Positions 1 through 9,204 are shown, numbered from the stretch's first letter. The stretch: 64,000 nucleotides of DNA from Pseudomonas sp. PB101 (GCF_009764265.1 NZ_RWIR01000013.1:24166-88165), one strand, 5' to 3'. Numbers and translations: made by a program. The notes: generated from the sequence alone by a model not told the origin.

Positions 1-551
1 TTCCGGAGCATGTACTTGTCGTGCTGGACGAGGCCTACATCGAGTACGCCGAAGGCGGTGATCTGCCGGATGGCCTGGACTACCTGGCGGCGTATCCGAA
101 CCTGCTGGTTTCACGCACCTTCTCCAAGGCCTATGGCCTGGCGGCGCTGCGCGTGGGTTACGGATTGTCCACGCCGGTGGTGGCAGACGTGCTGAACCGC
201 GTACGCCAGCCGTTCAACGTCAACAGCCTGGCCCTGGCCGCTGCTTGCGCGGCGTTGAAGGATGAAGAGTATCTGGCGCAAAGCCGCCAGTTGAACGAGT
301 CCGGCATGCTGCAACTGCAAGCCGGTTTCCGTGAGCTGGGGCTGAGCTGGATTCCATCCAAAGGCAACTTTATCTGCGTCGATCTCGGTCAGGTCGCGGC
401 CCCGGTGTTCCAGGGCCTGCTGCGTGAAGGCGTGATCGTGCGCCCGGTAGCCAACTACGGCATGCCCAATCACCTGCGCATCACCATTGGCCTGCCGGCT
501 GAGAACAACCGCTTCCTTGAAGCGTTGACCAAGGTCCTGGCCCGTGGTTGA
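1..551 (+). CDS. hisC2: Histidinol-phosphate/aromatic aminotransferase, C-terminal part (5' end outside window)
   Basis: This is the C-terminal half of a class I/II PLP aminotransferase of the HisC family; the frame is open from base 3 and stops at 549-551. The PLP lysine lies in SRTFSKAYGLAALRVGYG, preceded by the conserved LDEAYIEY stretch whose Asp and Tyr contact the cofactor. The substrate-carboxylate arginine is in HLRITIGLP near the C-terminus. In Pseudomonas the HisC copy beside tyrA/aroA, downstream of pheA, is thought to serve aromatic amino acid transamination as well as or instead of histidine synthesis; that role rests on gene context. The stop overlaps the region just before the next gene, so the two are almost certainly co-transcribed. 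Confidence 0.93.
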   Translation, partial: PEHVLVVLDEAYIEYAEGGDLPDGLDYLAAYPNLLVSRTFSKAYGLAALRVGYGLSTPVVADVLNRVRQPFNVNSLALAAACAALKDEEYLAQSRQLNESGMLQLQAGFRELGLSWIPSKGNFICVDLGQVAAPVFQGLLREGVIVRPVANYGMPNHLRITIGLPAENNRFLEALTKVLARG

Positions 552-579
552 TGTCACTGCACTGCAATCTGCTGAACCT

Positions 580-2787
580 ATGATCGGTCGCCTGGTGGTG
601 GTCGGTCTGGGGCTGATCGGTGGTTCGTTTGCCAAGGGCTTGCGTGAAAGCGGCATGTGCCGCGAAGTGGTCGGGGTCGATCTTGACCCGCAATCGCGCA
701 AGCTGGCGGTCGAGCTGGGTGTGGTGGATCGTTGTGAAGACGACCTCGCGGCTGCATGCCAGGGTGCCGACGTGATTCAGTTGGCAGTGCCGATTCTGGC
801 CATGGAGAAAGTGCTCGCGCGTTTGGCGAGCATGGATCTGGGGCAGGCGATCCTGACGGATGTCGGCAGCGCCAAGGGCAATGTGGTGCGCGCGGCAACC
901 GAGGCGTTCGGTGGCATGCCGGCGCGGTTCGTGCCGGGCCATCCGATTGCCGGTTCCGAGCAGAGCGGGGTGGAAGCCTCCAATGCCGAACTGTTCCGTC
1001 GCCACAAAGTGATCCTGACGCCGCTGGAGCAAACCGATCCGGCAGCCCTCGCGGTTGTCGACCGTTTGTGGCGCGAATTGGGCGCCGATGTCGAGCACAT
1101 GCAGGTCGAGCGTCACGACGAAGTATTGGCGGCGACCAGTCATCTGCCGCACTTGCTGGCGTTCGGTTTGGTCGATTCGTTGGCCAAGCGCAATGAAAAT
1201 CTTGAGATCTTCCGTTACGCTGCGGGCGGTTTCCGCGATTTCACAAGAATCGCCGGAAGCGACCCGGTCATGTGGCACGACATCTTCCTCGCCAACCGCG
1301 AAGCTGTCCTGCGCACACTCGATACATTTCGCAGCGATCTCGACGCCTTGCGCGACGCGGTCGATGCAGGGGATGGGCACCAATTGTTGGGCGTTTTCAC
1401 GCGCGCCCGGGTTGCCCGCGAGCATTTCAGTAAAATCCTGGCCCGCAGGGCCTATGTGGACGCTATGAATTCCAACGATCTGATCTTCCTGGCTCAACCT
1501 GGTGGCCGCCTGTCCGGTCGGATTCGCGTACCGGGTGACAAATCGATTTCCCACCGTTCGATCATGCTTGGCTCCCTGGCCGAAGGCGTCACCGAAGTCG
1601 AAGGCTTCCTCGAGGGCGAAGATGCCCTGGCGACCTTGCAGGCTTTCCGTGACATGGGCGTCGTGATCGAAGGTCCGCACCACGGTCGCGTGACCATTCA
1701 CGGCGTTGGCCTGCATGGCCTGAAACCGGCGCCGGGCCCGATCTATCTGGGCAACTCCGGTACTTCGATGCGCCTGCTCTCCGGCCTGCTGGCTGCGCAG
1801 AGCTTCGACAGCACCCTGACCGGCGATGCTTCTCTGTCCAAGCGCCCGATGAATCGCGTCGCCAATCCGCTGCGTGAAATGGGCGCGGTGATCGAAACCG
1901 CCGCTGAAGGTCGTCCGCCGATGACCATTCGTGGTGGCCACAAGCTCAAGGGCCTGACCTATACCATGCCGATGGCCAGTGCCCAGGTGAAATCCTGCCT
2001 GCTGTTGGCCGGCCTGTATGCCGAAGGCAAGACCACGGTTACCGAGCCTGCACCGACCCGTGACCATACCGAGCGCATGCTGCGCGGCTTCGGCTACCCG
2101 GTAACGGTCAGCGGTGCGACCGCATCGGTCGAGTCCGGCAACAAGCTGACGGCGACCCACATTGAAGTGCCGGGCGATATCTCGTCTTCGGCGTTCTTCC
2201 TGGTGGCCGCTTCGATCGCCGAAGGTTCGGAGCTGGTGCTCGAGCATGTCGGCATCAACCCGACCCGCACCGGTGTGATCGACATCCTGCGCCTGATGGG
2301 CGCCGACATCACCCTGGAAAACCAGCGTGAAGTGGGTGGCGAACCGGTAGCCGACTTGCGCGTACGCGCAGCTAAACTCAAAGGTATCGAGATTCCCGAG
2401 GAGCTGGTTCCACTGGCCATCGACGAATTCCCGGTACTGTTCGTGGCGGCTGCCTGTGCCGAAGGGCGCACCGTGCTGACCGGCGCCGAAGAACTTCGGG
2501 TCAAGGAGTCGGACCGCATCCAGGTGATGGCGGACGGTCTGCTGGCGTTGGGCGTCAAGTGCGAGCCGACTCCGGACGGCATCATCATCGACGGCGGCCA
2601 GATCGGCGGCGGTGAAGTGCACGGCCATGGCGACCACCGTATCGCCATGGCGTTCAGCGTTGCTTCGCTGCGCGCCAGTGCGCCAATCCGCATTCATGAT
2701 TGCGCCAACGTCGCGACGTCGTTCCCGAACTTCCTCGCGCTGTGCGCGCAGGTCGGCATTCGTGTGGCGCAAGAGGCTCAGTCGTGA
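580..2787 (+). CDS. tyrA-aroA: Bifunctional prephenate dehydrogenase / EPSP synthase (TyrA-AroA fusion)
   Basis: A single 735-residue frame joins two shikimate-pathway enzymes. Residues 1-290 are a TyrA-type NAD(P)-dependent prephenate dehydrogenase with the Rossmann motif [13 protein letters not shown] at the N-terminus. From about residue 296 ([14 protein letters not shown]) the sequence is Aro[10 protein letters not shown] binds phosphate and [17 protein letters not shown] is the shikimate-3-phosphate loop, and KESDRI with DHRIAMAF are C-terminal signatures. The fusion is characteristic of Pseudomonas. I chose ATG 580; an in-frame GTG at 544 would add 12 residues and overlap hisC2. The stop overlaps the cmk GTG start (GTGA), indicating translational coupling. 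Confidence 0.95.
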   Translation: MIGRLVVVGLGLIGGSFAKGLRESGMCREVVGVDLDPQSRKLAVELGVVDRCEDDLAAACQGADVIQLAVPILAMEKVLARLASMDLGQAILTDVGSAKGNVVRAATEAFGGMPARFVPGHPIAGSEQSGVEASNAELFRRHKVILTPLEQTDPAALAVVDRLWRELGADVEHMQVERHDEVLAATSHLPHLLAFGLVDSLAKRNENLEIFRYAAGGFRDFTRIAGSDPVMWHDIFLANREAVLRTLDTFRSDLDALRDAVDAGDGHQLLGVFTRARVAREHFSKILARRAYVDAMNSNDLIFLAQPGGRLSGRIRVPGDKSISHRSIMLGSLAEGVTEVEGFLEGEDALATLQAFRDMGVVIEGPHHGRVTIHGVGLHGLKPAPGPIYLGNSGTSMRLLSGLLAAQSFDSTLTGDASLSKRPMNRVANPLREMGAVIETAAEGRPPMTIRGGHKLKGLTYTMPMASAQVKSCLLLAGLYAEGKTTVTEPAPTRDHTERMLRGFGYPVTVSGATASVESGNKLTATHIEVPGDISSSAFFLVAASIAEGSELVLEHVGINPTRTGVIDILRLMGADITLENQREVGGEPVADLRVRAAKLKGIEIPEELVPLAIDEFPVLFVAAACAEGRTVLTGAEELRVKESDRIQVMADGLLALGVKCEPTPDGIIIDGGQIGGGEVHGHGDHRIAMAFSVASLRASAPIRIHDCANVATSFPNFLALCAQVGIRVAQEAQS

Positions 2788-3473
2788 TCAACATTGCACC
2801 GGTCATCACCATCGATGGGCCAAGCGGGTCGGGCAAGGGCACGGTAGCCGGGATTCTGGCCAAGCGCCTGGGCTGGAACCTGCTGGATTCCGGTGCGTTG
2901 TACCGATTGCTGGCCTTCGCTGCGCATAACCACGGTGTCGACCTGACCAATGAAGAGCTGCTGAAGAAACTCGCCGCTCATCTGGACGTGCAGTTCATCG
3001 CGGCGACGGACGGTCAGTTGCAGCGGATCATCCTGGAAGGTGATGAAGTCAGCGATGTCATCCGCACCGAAAGCGTCGGATCCGGCGCTTCCCAGGTGGC
3101 TGCGCTGCCCGCTGTGCGCGAGGCGCTGCTGCAGCGCCAGCGTGCTTTTCAGGAAGCGCCGGGGCTGGTGGCCGATGGCCGCGACATGGGCACCGTGGTT
3201 TTTCCGGATGCATCGCTGAAGATTTTTCTGACCGCCAGTGCCGAGGAGAGGGCGCGCCGTCGATATTTGCAGTTGAAGGGCAAAGTCGAGGGTGTTAGTC
3301 TGTCGAGTCTGCTAGATGAGATACGTGCGCGCGATGAGCGTGACACCCAGCGAGCGGTAGCCCCGCTCAAACCGGCGGCTGACGCCATACAGCTGGATTC
3401 CACGGAATTGTCCATCGACCAGGTGCTGGAACGCATCATGAGCGAGATCGCCATTCGCGATATCGCCGGGTGA
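2784..3473 (+). CDS. cmk: Cytidylate (CMP/dCMP) kinase
   Basis: A 229-residue cytosolic P-loop kinase that phosphorylates CMP and dCMP with ATP. The Walker A loop is GPSGSGKGT at residues 11-19; further family motifs are [10 protein letters not shown] (CMP site) and [14 protein letters not shown]. The length matches the usual 225-230 residues. The GTG at 2784 overlaps the tyrA-aroA stop by four bases, so I prefer it to an upstream in-frame start lying inside aroA. The gene ends just before a hairpin-plus-T-run that separates it from rpsA, although some read-through is common for this gene pair in Gammaproteobacteria. Confidence 0.95.
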   Translation: MINIAPVITIDGPSGSGKGTVAGILAKRLGWNLLDSGALYRLLAFAAHNHGVDLTNEELLKKLAAHLDVQFIAATDGQLQRIILEGDEVSDVIRTESVGSGASQVAALPAVREALLQRQRAFQEAPGLVADGRDMGTVVFPDASLKIFLTASAEERARRRYLQLKGKVEGVSLSSLLDEIRARDERDTQRAVAPLKPAADAIQLDSTELSIDQVLERIMSEIAIRDIAG

Positions 3474-3476
3474 CCA

Positions 3477-3522
3477 AGAAGGCCGCAGGGGACCAGTCAT
3501 AGTCCTGCGGTGGCTTCTTTTA
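3477..3522 (+). terminator. Terminator-like hairpin between cmk and rpsA
   Basis: AGAAG/CTTCT and CCGCAGG/CCTGCGG pair with a small internal bulge and a 14-nt loop, and are followed by TTTT. It lies three bases after the cmk stop and probably ends or attenuates the upstream operon before the rpsA leader. Confidence 0.65.
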
Positions 3523-3534
3523 AATGAAACTAAC

Positions 3535-3574
3535 CCACACCGTCTGGGGTGTGGAGATGGGCGTATTCTTCGCC
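3535..3574 (+). promoter_or_regulatory. Structured rpsA leader (two hairpins before the S1 start)
   Basis: Two consecutive hairpins precede rpsA: CCACACC pairs with GGTGTGG (3535-3554) and GGGCG with CGCCC (about 3559-3574). They end just before the start codon at 3594, which has only a weak Shine-Dalgarno (AGGAAT). In E. coli the rpsA leader is a chain of hairpins through which S1 represses its own translation; a similar role is inferred here from position and structure. Confidence 0.5.
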
Positions 3575-3593
3575 CTCATCAACAGGAATTAAA

Positions 3594-5285
3594 ATGAGCG
3601 AAAGCTTTGCGGAACTCTTTGAAGAAAGCCTAAAAACCCTGAACCTTCAGGCAGGCTCCATCATCACCGGTGTTATCGTTGATATCGATTACCAAGCTCG
3701 CTGGGTAACCGTTCACGCTGGCCTGAAGTCTGAAGCACTCATCCCGCTTGAGCAGTTCTACAACGACGCTGGCGAACTGAACATCAACGTCGGTGACGAA
3801 GTTCACGTTGCTCTGGACTCGGTTGAAGACGGCTTTGGTGAAACCAAGCTGTCCCGTGAAAAAGCCAAGCGCGCTGAATGCTGGATTGTTCTGGAAGCAG
3901 CCTTCGCAGCCGAAGAAGTGGTCAAGGGCGTTATCAACGGTAAGGTTAAAGGCGGCTTCACTGTCGACGTTAACGGCATCCGTGCGTTCCTGCCAGGTTC
4001 TCTGGTTGACGTCCGTCCAGTGCGCGACACCACGCACCTGGAAGGCAAAGAGCTGGAATTCAAGGTCATCAAGCTGGACCAGAAGCGCAACAACGTTGTC
4101 GTTTCCCGTCGCAGCGTCCTGGAAGCCGAGAACTCCGCCGAGCGCGAAGCTCTGCTGGAATCCTTGCAGGAAGGCCAACAAGTCAAAGGTATCGTCAAGA
4201 ACCTCACCGATTACGGCGCATTCGTCGATCTGGGTGGCGTCGATGGCCTGCTGCACATTACCGACATGGCTTGGAAGCGTATCAAGCATCCTTCCGAAAT
4301 CGTCAACGTTGGCGACGAGATCGATGTCAAGGTTCTGAAGTACGATCGCGAGCGCAATCGTGTTTCCCTGGGCCTGAAGCAACTGGGCGAAGATCCATGG
4401 GTTGCTATCAAAGCCCGTTACCCAGAAAGCACTCGCGTTACCGCTCGTGTAACCAACCTGACCGACTACGGCTGCTTCGCTGAGCTGGAAGAAGGCGTTG
4501 AAGGTCTGGTACACGTTTCCGAAATGGACTGGACCAACAAGAACATCCACCCTTCGAAAGTCGTACAAGTCGGCGACGAAGTGGAAGTCATGGTTCTGGA
4601 CATCGACGAAGAGCGTCGTCGTATCTCCCTGGGCATCAAGCAGTGCAAATCTAACCCATGGGAAGATTTCTCTGGCCAGTTCAACAAGGGCGATAAAATC
4701 TCCGGCACCATCAAGTCGATCACCGATTTCGGTATCTTCATTGGTCTGGACGGCGGCATCGACGGCCTGGTTCACCTGTCCGACATCTCCTGGAACGAAG
4801 TGGGCGAAGAAGCCGTACGCCGTTTCAAGAAGGGCGACGAGCTGGACACCGTTATCCTGTCGGTTGACCCAGAGCGCGAGCGCATCTCCCTGGGTATCAA
4901 GCAACTGGAAAGCGATCCGTTCTCCGAGTACGTTCAAGAGAACGACAAAGGCGCAATCGTTAAGGGCATCGTGAAAGAAGTTGACGCTAAAGGCGCCATC
5001 ATCACTCTGGCCGACGATATCGAAGCGACTCTGAAAGCATCCGAAATCAGCCGTGACCGCGTTGAAGACGCGCGCAACGTTCTGAAAGAAGGCGAAGAAG
5101 TAGAAGCCAAGATCATCAGCGTTGACCGCAAGAGCCGTGTAATCCAGCTCTCGATCAAGTCGAAAGACGTTGAAGACGAGAAAGAAGCAATTCAGAGCCT
5201 GCGCGACAAGCCAGTAGCTACTGATGCTCCTGTGGCCACCACTCTGGGTGACCTGCTGCGTGCACAAATGGAAAAGCAGAACTAA
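3594..5285 (+). CDS. rpsA: 30S ribosomal protein S1
   Basis: A 563-residue protein starting [13 protein letters not shown], made of six S1 (OB-fold) RNA-binding domains. Repeated domain signatures are visible: [31 protein letters not shown] and [16 protein letters not shown], each followed by an [12 protein letters not shown] strand. S1 binds the ribosome and A/U-rich mRNA leaders and is needed to initiate most mRNAs. ATG 3594 follows the leader hairpins and matches family start and length; an upstream in-frame start at 3549 lies inside the leader and is rejected. A strong terminator follows, so the transcript is largely its own unit. Confidence 0.97.
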   Translation: MSESFAELFEESLKTLNLQAGSIITGVIVDIDYQARWVTVHAGLKSEALIPLEQFYNDAGELNINVGDEVHVALDSVEDGFGETKLSREKAKRAECWIVLEAAFAAEEVVKGVINGKVKGGFTVDVNGIRAFLPGSLVDVRPVRDTTHLEGKELEFKVIKLDQKRNNVVVSRRSVLEAENSAEREALLESLQEGQQVKGIVKNLTDYGAFVDLGGVDGLLHITDMAWKRIKHPSEIVNVGDEIDVKVLKYDRERNRVSLGLKQLGEDPWVAIKARYPESTRVTARVTNLTDYGCFAELEEGVEGLVHVSEMDWTNKNIHPSKVVQVGDEVEVMVLDIDEERRRISLGIKQCKSNPWEDFSGQFNKGDKISGTIKSITDFGIFIGLDGGIDGLVHLSDISWNEVGEEAVRRFKKGDELDTVILSVDPERERISLGIKQLESDPFSEYVQENDKGAIVKGIVKEVDAKGAIITLADDIEATLKASEISRDRVEDARNVLKEGEEVEAKIISVDRKSRVIQLSIKSKDVEDEKEAIQSLRDKPVATDAPVATTLGDLLRAQMEKQN

Positions 5286-5302
5286 GTTCTGTCAGACCAT
5301 AA

Positions 5303-5331
5303 AAAAGGGCGGCTTCGGTCGCCCTTTTTTT
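5303..5331 (+). terminator. Rho-independent terminator of rpsA
   Basis: GGGCGGC and GTCGCCC pair (one G-T) around a TTCG tetraloop, flanked by an A-run and followed by seven T. It starts about 20 bases after the rpsA stop. Confidence 0.92.
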
Positions 5332-5416
5332 ATATCCTGATTTTGATGCGTCCCGCGTAAACGTCATTAGCTCGCGGCGCTATGAATTTAATCCTTCGAC
5401 TCTCGGAGCGGCATTC

Positions 5417-6391
5417 TTGACTCCCTCACAAAAGATACTGATCACCGGCGCTACCGGCTTTATCGGGCAGGAGCTTGTGCAGCAACTCATAGCAAAAAAG
5501 AATGTGGATCTCACTGTGCTGGTTCGCAGTCAGAGTCAGAAAGTTCCGAGTGAAGTAGCTCAAGTCATAATCAACAGTAACGTAGCCTGGGCCGATGCAC
5601 CTTTTCCTGAGGGCGTCACCACGCTGATCCACCTTGCCGGTCGCGCGCACGTCTTGAAGGAAACCTCGAGTTCGCCTCTCGATCTCTATCGCGCAGACAA
5701 TGTTGAATTCACATTAAATCTGGCGCGAAAGGCACTGGCCACGGGTGTGAAACGCTTCATTTTTATCAGCTCCATTGGCGTGAACGGATCAAGCACAACA
5801 AGTACGCCATTCGATGAGTCCTCAATGCCTGCTCCCAAAGCGGACTATGCGATATCCAAGTGGGAAGCTGAACAGGCTCTGCGTGAGCTTCTGAAGGGTT
5901 CCGACATGGAACTCGTCATCATTCGTCCACCGCTTGTGTATGCAGGCCACGCACCTGGAAATTTTCGGCGTTTATTGAAACTGGTTGCCATTGGCCTGCC
6001 GTTGCCACTTGCATCGGTCGATAATTGCCGCAGCATGGTGTCATTGCGCAACCTGGTGGATTTCATTTCCCTGTGTATAGAGCATCCAGCGGCCGCTAAC
6101 GAAACGTTCCTGATTTCTGATGGGGTGGATCTTTCCACGCCCCAGATTATCGAGCGCTTGGCGCAAGGAATGGGGAAGCGGACCTTGCTCGTGCCTATGC
6201 CGCCAGGACTTATGCGTTGGGGCGCTCGCGTTGCGGGGATGGGAGGTGCCTTTGAACAGCTCTGTGGATCTCTGGTCGTGGACTCCAGTAAAGCCTGCAA
6301 TCTTCTCGGATGGCGCGCACCGCTCGGTGCAGATGAGGCGGTGATCGAGTCGGGGCGGGAATTCAAAGTGATGCGCACGAGGGAAGGGTGA
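5417..6391 (+). CDS. NAD-dependent nucleotide-sugar epimerase/4-ketoreductase (WbpV-like)
   Basis: A 324-residue extended short-chain dehydrogenase. The N-terminal NAD-binding motif is ITGATGFIGQELVQQL, the active-site Ser is in ISSIGVNG and the YxxxK pair is YAISK. Its overall pattern, including HLAGRAHVLKE and VIIRPPLVYAGHAPGNF, resembles WbpV-type enzymes that reduce the WbpM product UDP-4-keto-6-deoxy-GlcNAc to D-QuiNAc or D-FucNAc, the sugars that WbpL loads on the lipid carrier. Normally wbpV lies just before wbpL; here the intact gene sits at the opposite end of the O-antigen locus, outside ihfB, and only a relic of another copy remains next to wbpL (21632-21766). The exact product sugar cannot be told from sequence. 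The start is a TTG with a weak upstream GGAG. Confidence 0.8.
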   Translation: MTPSQKILITGATGFIGQELVQQLIAKKNVDLTVLVRSQSQKVPSEVAQVIINSNVAWADAPFPEGVTTLIHLAGRAHVLKETSSSPLDLYRADNVEFTLNLARKALATGVKRFIFISSIGVNGSSTTSTPFDESSMPAPKADYAISKWEAEQALRELLKGSDMELVIIRPPLVYAGHAPGNFRRLLKLVAIGLPLPLASVDNCRSMVSLRNLVDFISLCIEHPAAANETFLISDGVDLSTPQIIERLAQGMGKRTLLVPMPPGLMRWGARVAGMGGAFEQLCGSLVVDSSKACNLLGWRAPLGADEAVIESGREFKVMRTREG

Positions 6392-6590
6392 GTAGTACTC
6401 GTTTCGCCTTCAGTGGGTGATGTGACGCTTTCCTTGGGGGCCTTGGCTGGCTCCTTGTTTTGCTTCTGCCGTGAAACTAGTGCCCATGGCAAGTGGTCTC
6501 TTTCTACATCAGCATGAATCGTTTATTTACAGCTAGTCTTTTGCTTGAAGCGAACGACAGTCGGGCGGCGTGCCTGGCCTAAGGAAGCGA

Positions 6591-6875
6591 ATGAACAGGC
6601 TCATCGTAGTAATGGCGGTACTGGTTCTGGCTGGCTGCGGCACTAATGCCAAGACTCACGCAGTGCGCGGGGTCAGTGGTATCGAGATTGATTGTTCGGG
6701 GCTGGGGTCGGGGTGGGAGAAGTGCCGCAAGCGGGCGAACAAGGAGTGCAAGGCGCAGGGCTACAAAGTTCTAGCTAGGTCCGATGATGCCAAAGATGAG
6801 GATGAGGGCCCCTTTGGCTTCAACCCCGCAGGCTATCTGACGCGCACCATGTTGGTTGTCTGTAGGCCGGCGTGA
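6591..6875 (+). CDS. Small predicted lipoprotein of unknown function
   Basis: A 94-residue protein with a signal peptide and lipobox: MNRLIVVMAVLVLAGCG, with Cys about residue 18 as the lipidation site. The mature part has three further Cys residues (IDCSG, EKCRK, KECKA) within about 30 residues and one near the C-terminus (VVCRP). ATG 6591 follows AAGGA at a good distance; a GTG at 6570 would add seven residues before the signal peptide and is rejected. I do not recognise a named family. It is not part of the usual rpsA-ihfB junction in P. aeruginosa, so it seems to belong to the same insertion as the WbpV-like gene. Confidence 0.75.
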   Translation: MNRLIVVMAVLVLAGCGTNAKTHAVRGVSGIEIDCSGLGSGWEKCRKRANKECKAQGYKVLARSDDAKDEDEGPFGFNPAGYLTRTMLVVCRPA

Positions 6876-7021
6876 TAGTGCACGATCAGTGTTCCGCTGC
6901 TTTGGAAGTGGGCATCCCTTTGCTGGTGGAAAATGTCAAAAACTCGGGCTGTTCAAATTGATCGGGGCGTGCTAAAACCTTTGAAGCGCTGATCTAGCTG
7001 CTTGAAAAGGAAGGGAAAAAT

Positions 7022-7324
7022 ATGACGAAGTCCGAGTTGATCGAACGAATAGTCACCCACCAAGGGCTGCTCTCATCCAAGGATGTGGAACTGGCCATCA
7101 AGACCATGCTTGAACAAATGTCCCAATGTCTGGCTACCGGTGATCGCATCGAGATCCGTGGGTTTGGCAGCTTCTCCTTGCACTACAGAGCGCCGCGTGT
7201 CGGTCGCAATCCGAAAACCGGTCAGTCAGTCAGTCTCGATGGCAAATTTGTTCCTCATTTCAAGCCGGGGAAAGAGTTGCGTGATCGGGTGAATGAAGAG
7301 GAGGAAGGTTACGTTGAGGAGTAG
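7022..7324 (+). CDS. ihfB: Integration host factor subunit beta
   Basis: A 100-residue HU/IHF-family DNA-bending protein. It has the N-terminal helices ([10 protein letters not shown]), the [17 protein letters not shown] core, and the beta-arm [26 protein letters not shown], whose proline intercalates into DNA. It dimerises with IHF-alpha, encoded elsewhere. ihfB marks one boundary of the O-antigen locus in P. aeruginosa and does so here. The coding frame runs into the next gene with little or no gap, and a GGAGGA inside its 3' end probably serves that gene. Confidence 0.96.
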   Translation: MTKSELIERIVTHQGLLSSKDVELAIKTMLEQMSQCLATGDRIEIRGFGSFSLHYRAPRVGRNPKTGQSVSLDGKFVPHFKPGKELRDRVNEEEEGYVEE

Positions 7325-7346
7325 CTGGCGTGCCGGGAGTCGCTTC

Positions 7347-7577
7347 ATGCGGTTTGCAATCACGGGGCTGGTATTGTTGGTCGCGGTCGCGTGTTTGCTT
7401 TTTGTATTGGAAAATCAGCAGCTTGTTGTCGTTTCCTTTTTCGGTTTTGCATCCCCCGAGCTGCAGGTATCAATTGTTGGAGTTGTCGCATTCCTGGCCG
7501 GAATGATCATGGGCGGGTTGATGGTAGCCGTTTATGCCTTGAGGTCCAGGAGGAGAGTGCGGCAAATTCCTCATTAA
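7347..7577 (+). CDS. LapA-like (DUF1049) inner-membrane protein
   Basis: A small protein (76 residues from ATG 7347) with two hydrophobic segments, ITGLVLLVAVACLLFVLENQ and VSIVGVVAFLAGMIMGGLMV, and a basic C-terminus RSRRRVRQ. The LFVLENQQ…VSFFGF pattern between the helices is typical of DUF1049/LapA proteins, which work with LapB in lipopolysaccharide assembly in E. coli. A TTG at 7314 has a better ribosome-binding site (GAGGAGGAAGG) and would give 87 residues, so the exact start is uncertain. Location between ihfB and wzz is the conserved Pseudomonas arrangement. Confidence 0.8.
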   Translation: MRFAITGLVLLVAVACLLFVLENQQLVVVSFFGFASPELQVSIVGVVAFLAGMIMGGLMVAVYALRSRRRVRQIPH

Positions 7578-7713
7578 GCTTGACGCTGGGTGTTCGAGCG
7601 CTCAGTCGGGGTTTTGCTATGTAGTGTGCTGCGAACGCTCTTTTAGGGAGGATGCGCGGTACGGTTGCAGCTTGAGTCCTGGAGATTTACGTTGATGGTT
7701 CTCAATGTCTGTG

Positions 7714-7741
7714 TTCGTGGAATGTAAAGTAACTTTATAAG
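7714..7741 (+). promoter_or_regulatory. Possible sigma-70 promoter upstream of wzz
   Basis: TTCGTG and TATAAG are separated by 16 bases in an A/T-rich stretch ending just before the wzz start at 7759. The very short implied leader makes this uncertain. Confidence 0.3.
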
Positions 7742-7758
7742 TAAAAGGCTACCAGTAT

Positions 7759-8802
7759 ATGCAGGGCGACTCCAGACAAGAAAATAATTCAAGTGATTTT
7801 GAGTTTCAAAGGTTTGTTCGCGCTATTTCACGTCAGAAATTTATCATTTTAGCTTTTGTTGTCCTTGGGGCAGTCGCTGCAGCGAGCTACGCTTTTGTCG
7901 CTACTCCAATTTATGAAGCGAAGGCTTTCGTAATTCCGCCAACTCAGAACGATATTGCTAACTTTAACTACGGGCGTACGAGAGATACAGAGTTGGCGCC
8001 TTATAATGTTAAGGATGTCTACGAGATATACATTCGTCGTTTGCAGGCAGAGTCGCTGCGTCGGGATTTTTTTTACAAAGTCTATCTACCAAGTTTGTCC
8101 GAGGAACAGCGTAAAAAGTCCCAGGATGTCTTGTATGGGGATTTCTCTCAGGTGCTCCGTGTCGTTTCTCCACTCAAGGAGGCCTCGGACAGATATTTGG
8201 TTGTCGTACAGACCAGCAACCCTGAGCAGGCCAGAAATTGGGCTGCAGCGTACATCGCCCAGGCTGGCGATTTAGCCAAAAATGAAATGATCAGGAACCT
8301 TTCGATCGAGTCTGAGGTTCGTGCTCGTAATCTGGAGCAGCAGATAAGCTCCGCAAGGGATGCCAGTCGCATGGCGAAAGAGGACTCGATTGCCAGGTTG
8401 ACTGAAGCCTTGCGCATTGCCGAGTCGATTGGATTGGAGAGGCCGCCCGCCATTACGCTGAGTCAGTCTGTTATTGCGGGTGGTGAGTCTGGTCAGCTTA
8501 CGTACATGCGTGGCTCGAAAGCGCTGAAGGCGGAAATCGAGAATCTCCAGGCCCGCACGTCGGATGACCCATTCACGGATCGTTTGCGTGAGCTTCAGGG
8601 TAAGTACAACTTTTTCAAAGGGTTGAAAACTGACGCGACGGCGGTGTCTGTCTATCGCCAGGACGGAGATGTCGAGCTGCCAGATGCCCCGGTCAAGCCT
8701 AACAAGGCATTGATCCTTGTCTTGGGTATTATTTCCGGCCTTATTCTGGGTTTGGCTGTCGTATTGTTGCGTGGGTTCTTCGCAGCAAAATCGGATGATT
8801 AA
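7759..8802 (+). CDS. wzz: O-antigen chain-length determinant (Wzz family)
   Basis: A 347-residue polysaccharide co-polymerase of the inner membrane that sets the modal length of O-antigen chains made by Wzy. Topology is typical: a transmembrane helix at about residues 28-48 (FIILAFVVLGAVAAASYAFV), a long periplasmic helical domain, and a C-terminal helix at about 317-338 preceded by the proline-rich PDAPVKPNKALI motif shared by Wzz proteins. It is the first gene after ihfB and LapA, as in P. aeruginosa. A strong hairpin follows, so it may be transcribed separately from the sugar genes. A second Wzz-type protein is encoded at 32045-33325. Confidence 0.9.
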   Translation: MQGDSRQENNSSDFEFQRFVRAISRQKFIILAFVVLGAVAAASYAFVATPIYEAKAFVIPPTQNDIANFNYGRTRDTELAPYNVKDVYEIYIRRLQAESLRRDFFYKVYLPSLSEEQRKKSQDVLYGDFSQVLRVVSPLKEASDRYLVVVQTSNPEQARNWAAAYIAQAGDLAKNEMIRNLSIESEVRARNLEQQISSARDASRMAKEDSIARLTEALRIAESIGLERPPAITLSQSVIAGGESGQLTYMRGSKALKAEIENLQARTSDDPFTDRLRELQGKYNFFKGLKTDATAVSVYRQDGDVELPDAPVKPNKALILVLGIISGLILGLAVVLLRGFFAAKSDD

Positions 8803-8832
8803 GCTTTATACCCTCTGTCAGTAATATTTCAG

Positions 8833-8865
8833 TGCCCTATCGCCGAGCGATGGGGCATTAATTTA
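8833..8865 (+). terminator. Hairpin terminator after wzz
   Basis: TGCCCTATCGC pairs with GCGATGGGGCA (11 bp, one T-G pair) around a three-base loop, followed by TTAATTTAA. The T-tract is imperfect. Confidence 0.7.
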
Positions 8866-8866
8866 A

Positions 8867-8897
8867 CCCGGGAAGGAAGCTGGCTTCTGCTCCCGGG
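8867..8897. repeat. Palindrome immediately after the wzz terminator
   Basis: CCCGGGA and TCCCGGG form the outer arms and AAGC/GCTT an inner stem. It directly abuts the previous hairpin, so the two could form one folded element. Confidence 0.55.
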
Positions 8898-9173
8898 CGG
8901 GCAGTGCCAGATGAATCGAATTTCGATTTGTCTGTCTGTCCGGCTTCGACGAAATCATGCGTGATATGTTTCCTGGCTCGTAATCACCCAGCTCGGCGTT
9001 TTTTCGATGGGAGGGGTCGAGCTTTGCTCCGCAGTGTGATAGGCAGTGATGGTCACGAATTGATCGTCGGCAGTTTCCAGTCGTTTCATTGGCGGCTATT
9101 ATCCCGGGCGGTGCGGTGCTCCTCGCAGTTACGCCAAGGGTCGGGATATTCTTTCCCGGACTGCTGAAAATGA

Positions 9174-9204
9174 TTGTGGTTCCCAGCGGAGCTTTCGGTA
9201 TAAT
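9174..9204 (+). promoter_or_regulatory. Predicted promoter of the O-antigen sugar operon
   Basis: A perfect TATAAT lies at 9199-9204, with TTGTGG at 9174 (19-base spacer) or GTGGTT at 17 bases as the -35. Transcription would start near 9211, leaving a leader of about 88 bases before the wbpO ATG. Confidence 0.5.

Noticed and set aside
481..2772. 763-codon open frame on the minus strand opposite tyrA-aroA
   Set aside because: It mirrors a motif-complete gene on the plus strand. The translation is rich in His, Gln and Arg without any recognisable domain, as expected of an antisense frame in high-GC DNA.
3630..5267. 545-codon open frame on the minus strand opposite rpsA
   Set aside because: It is antisense to the repeated S1 domains. 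The apparent internal repeats in its translation come from the S1 repeats.
8904..9167. 87-codon frame between wzz and wbpO
   Set aside because: No ribosome-binding site, unusual composition, and it overlaps the leader/promoter region. It could only be rescued by conservation in other strains.
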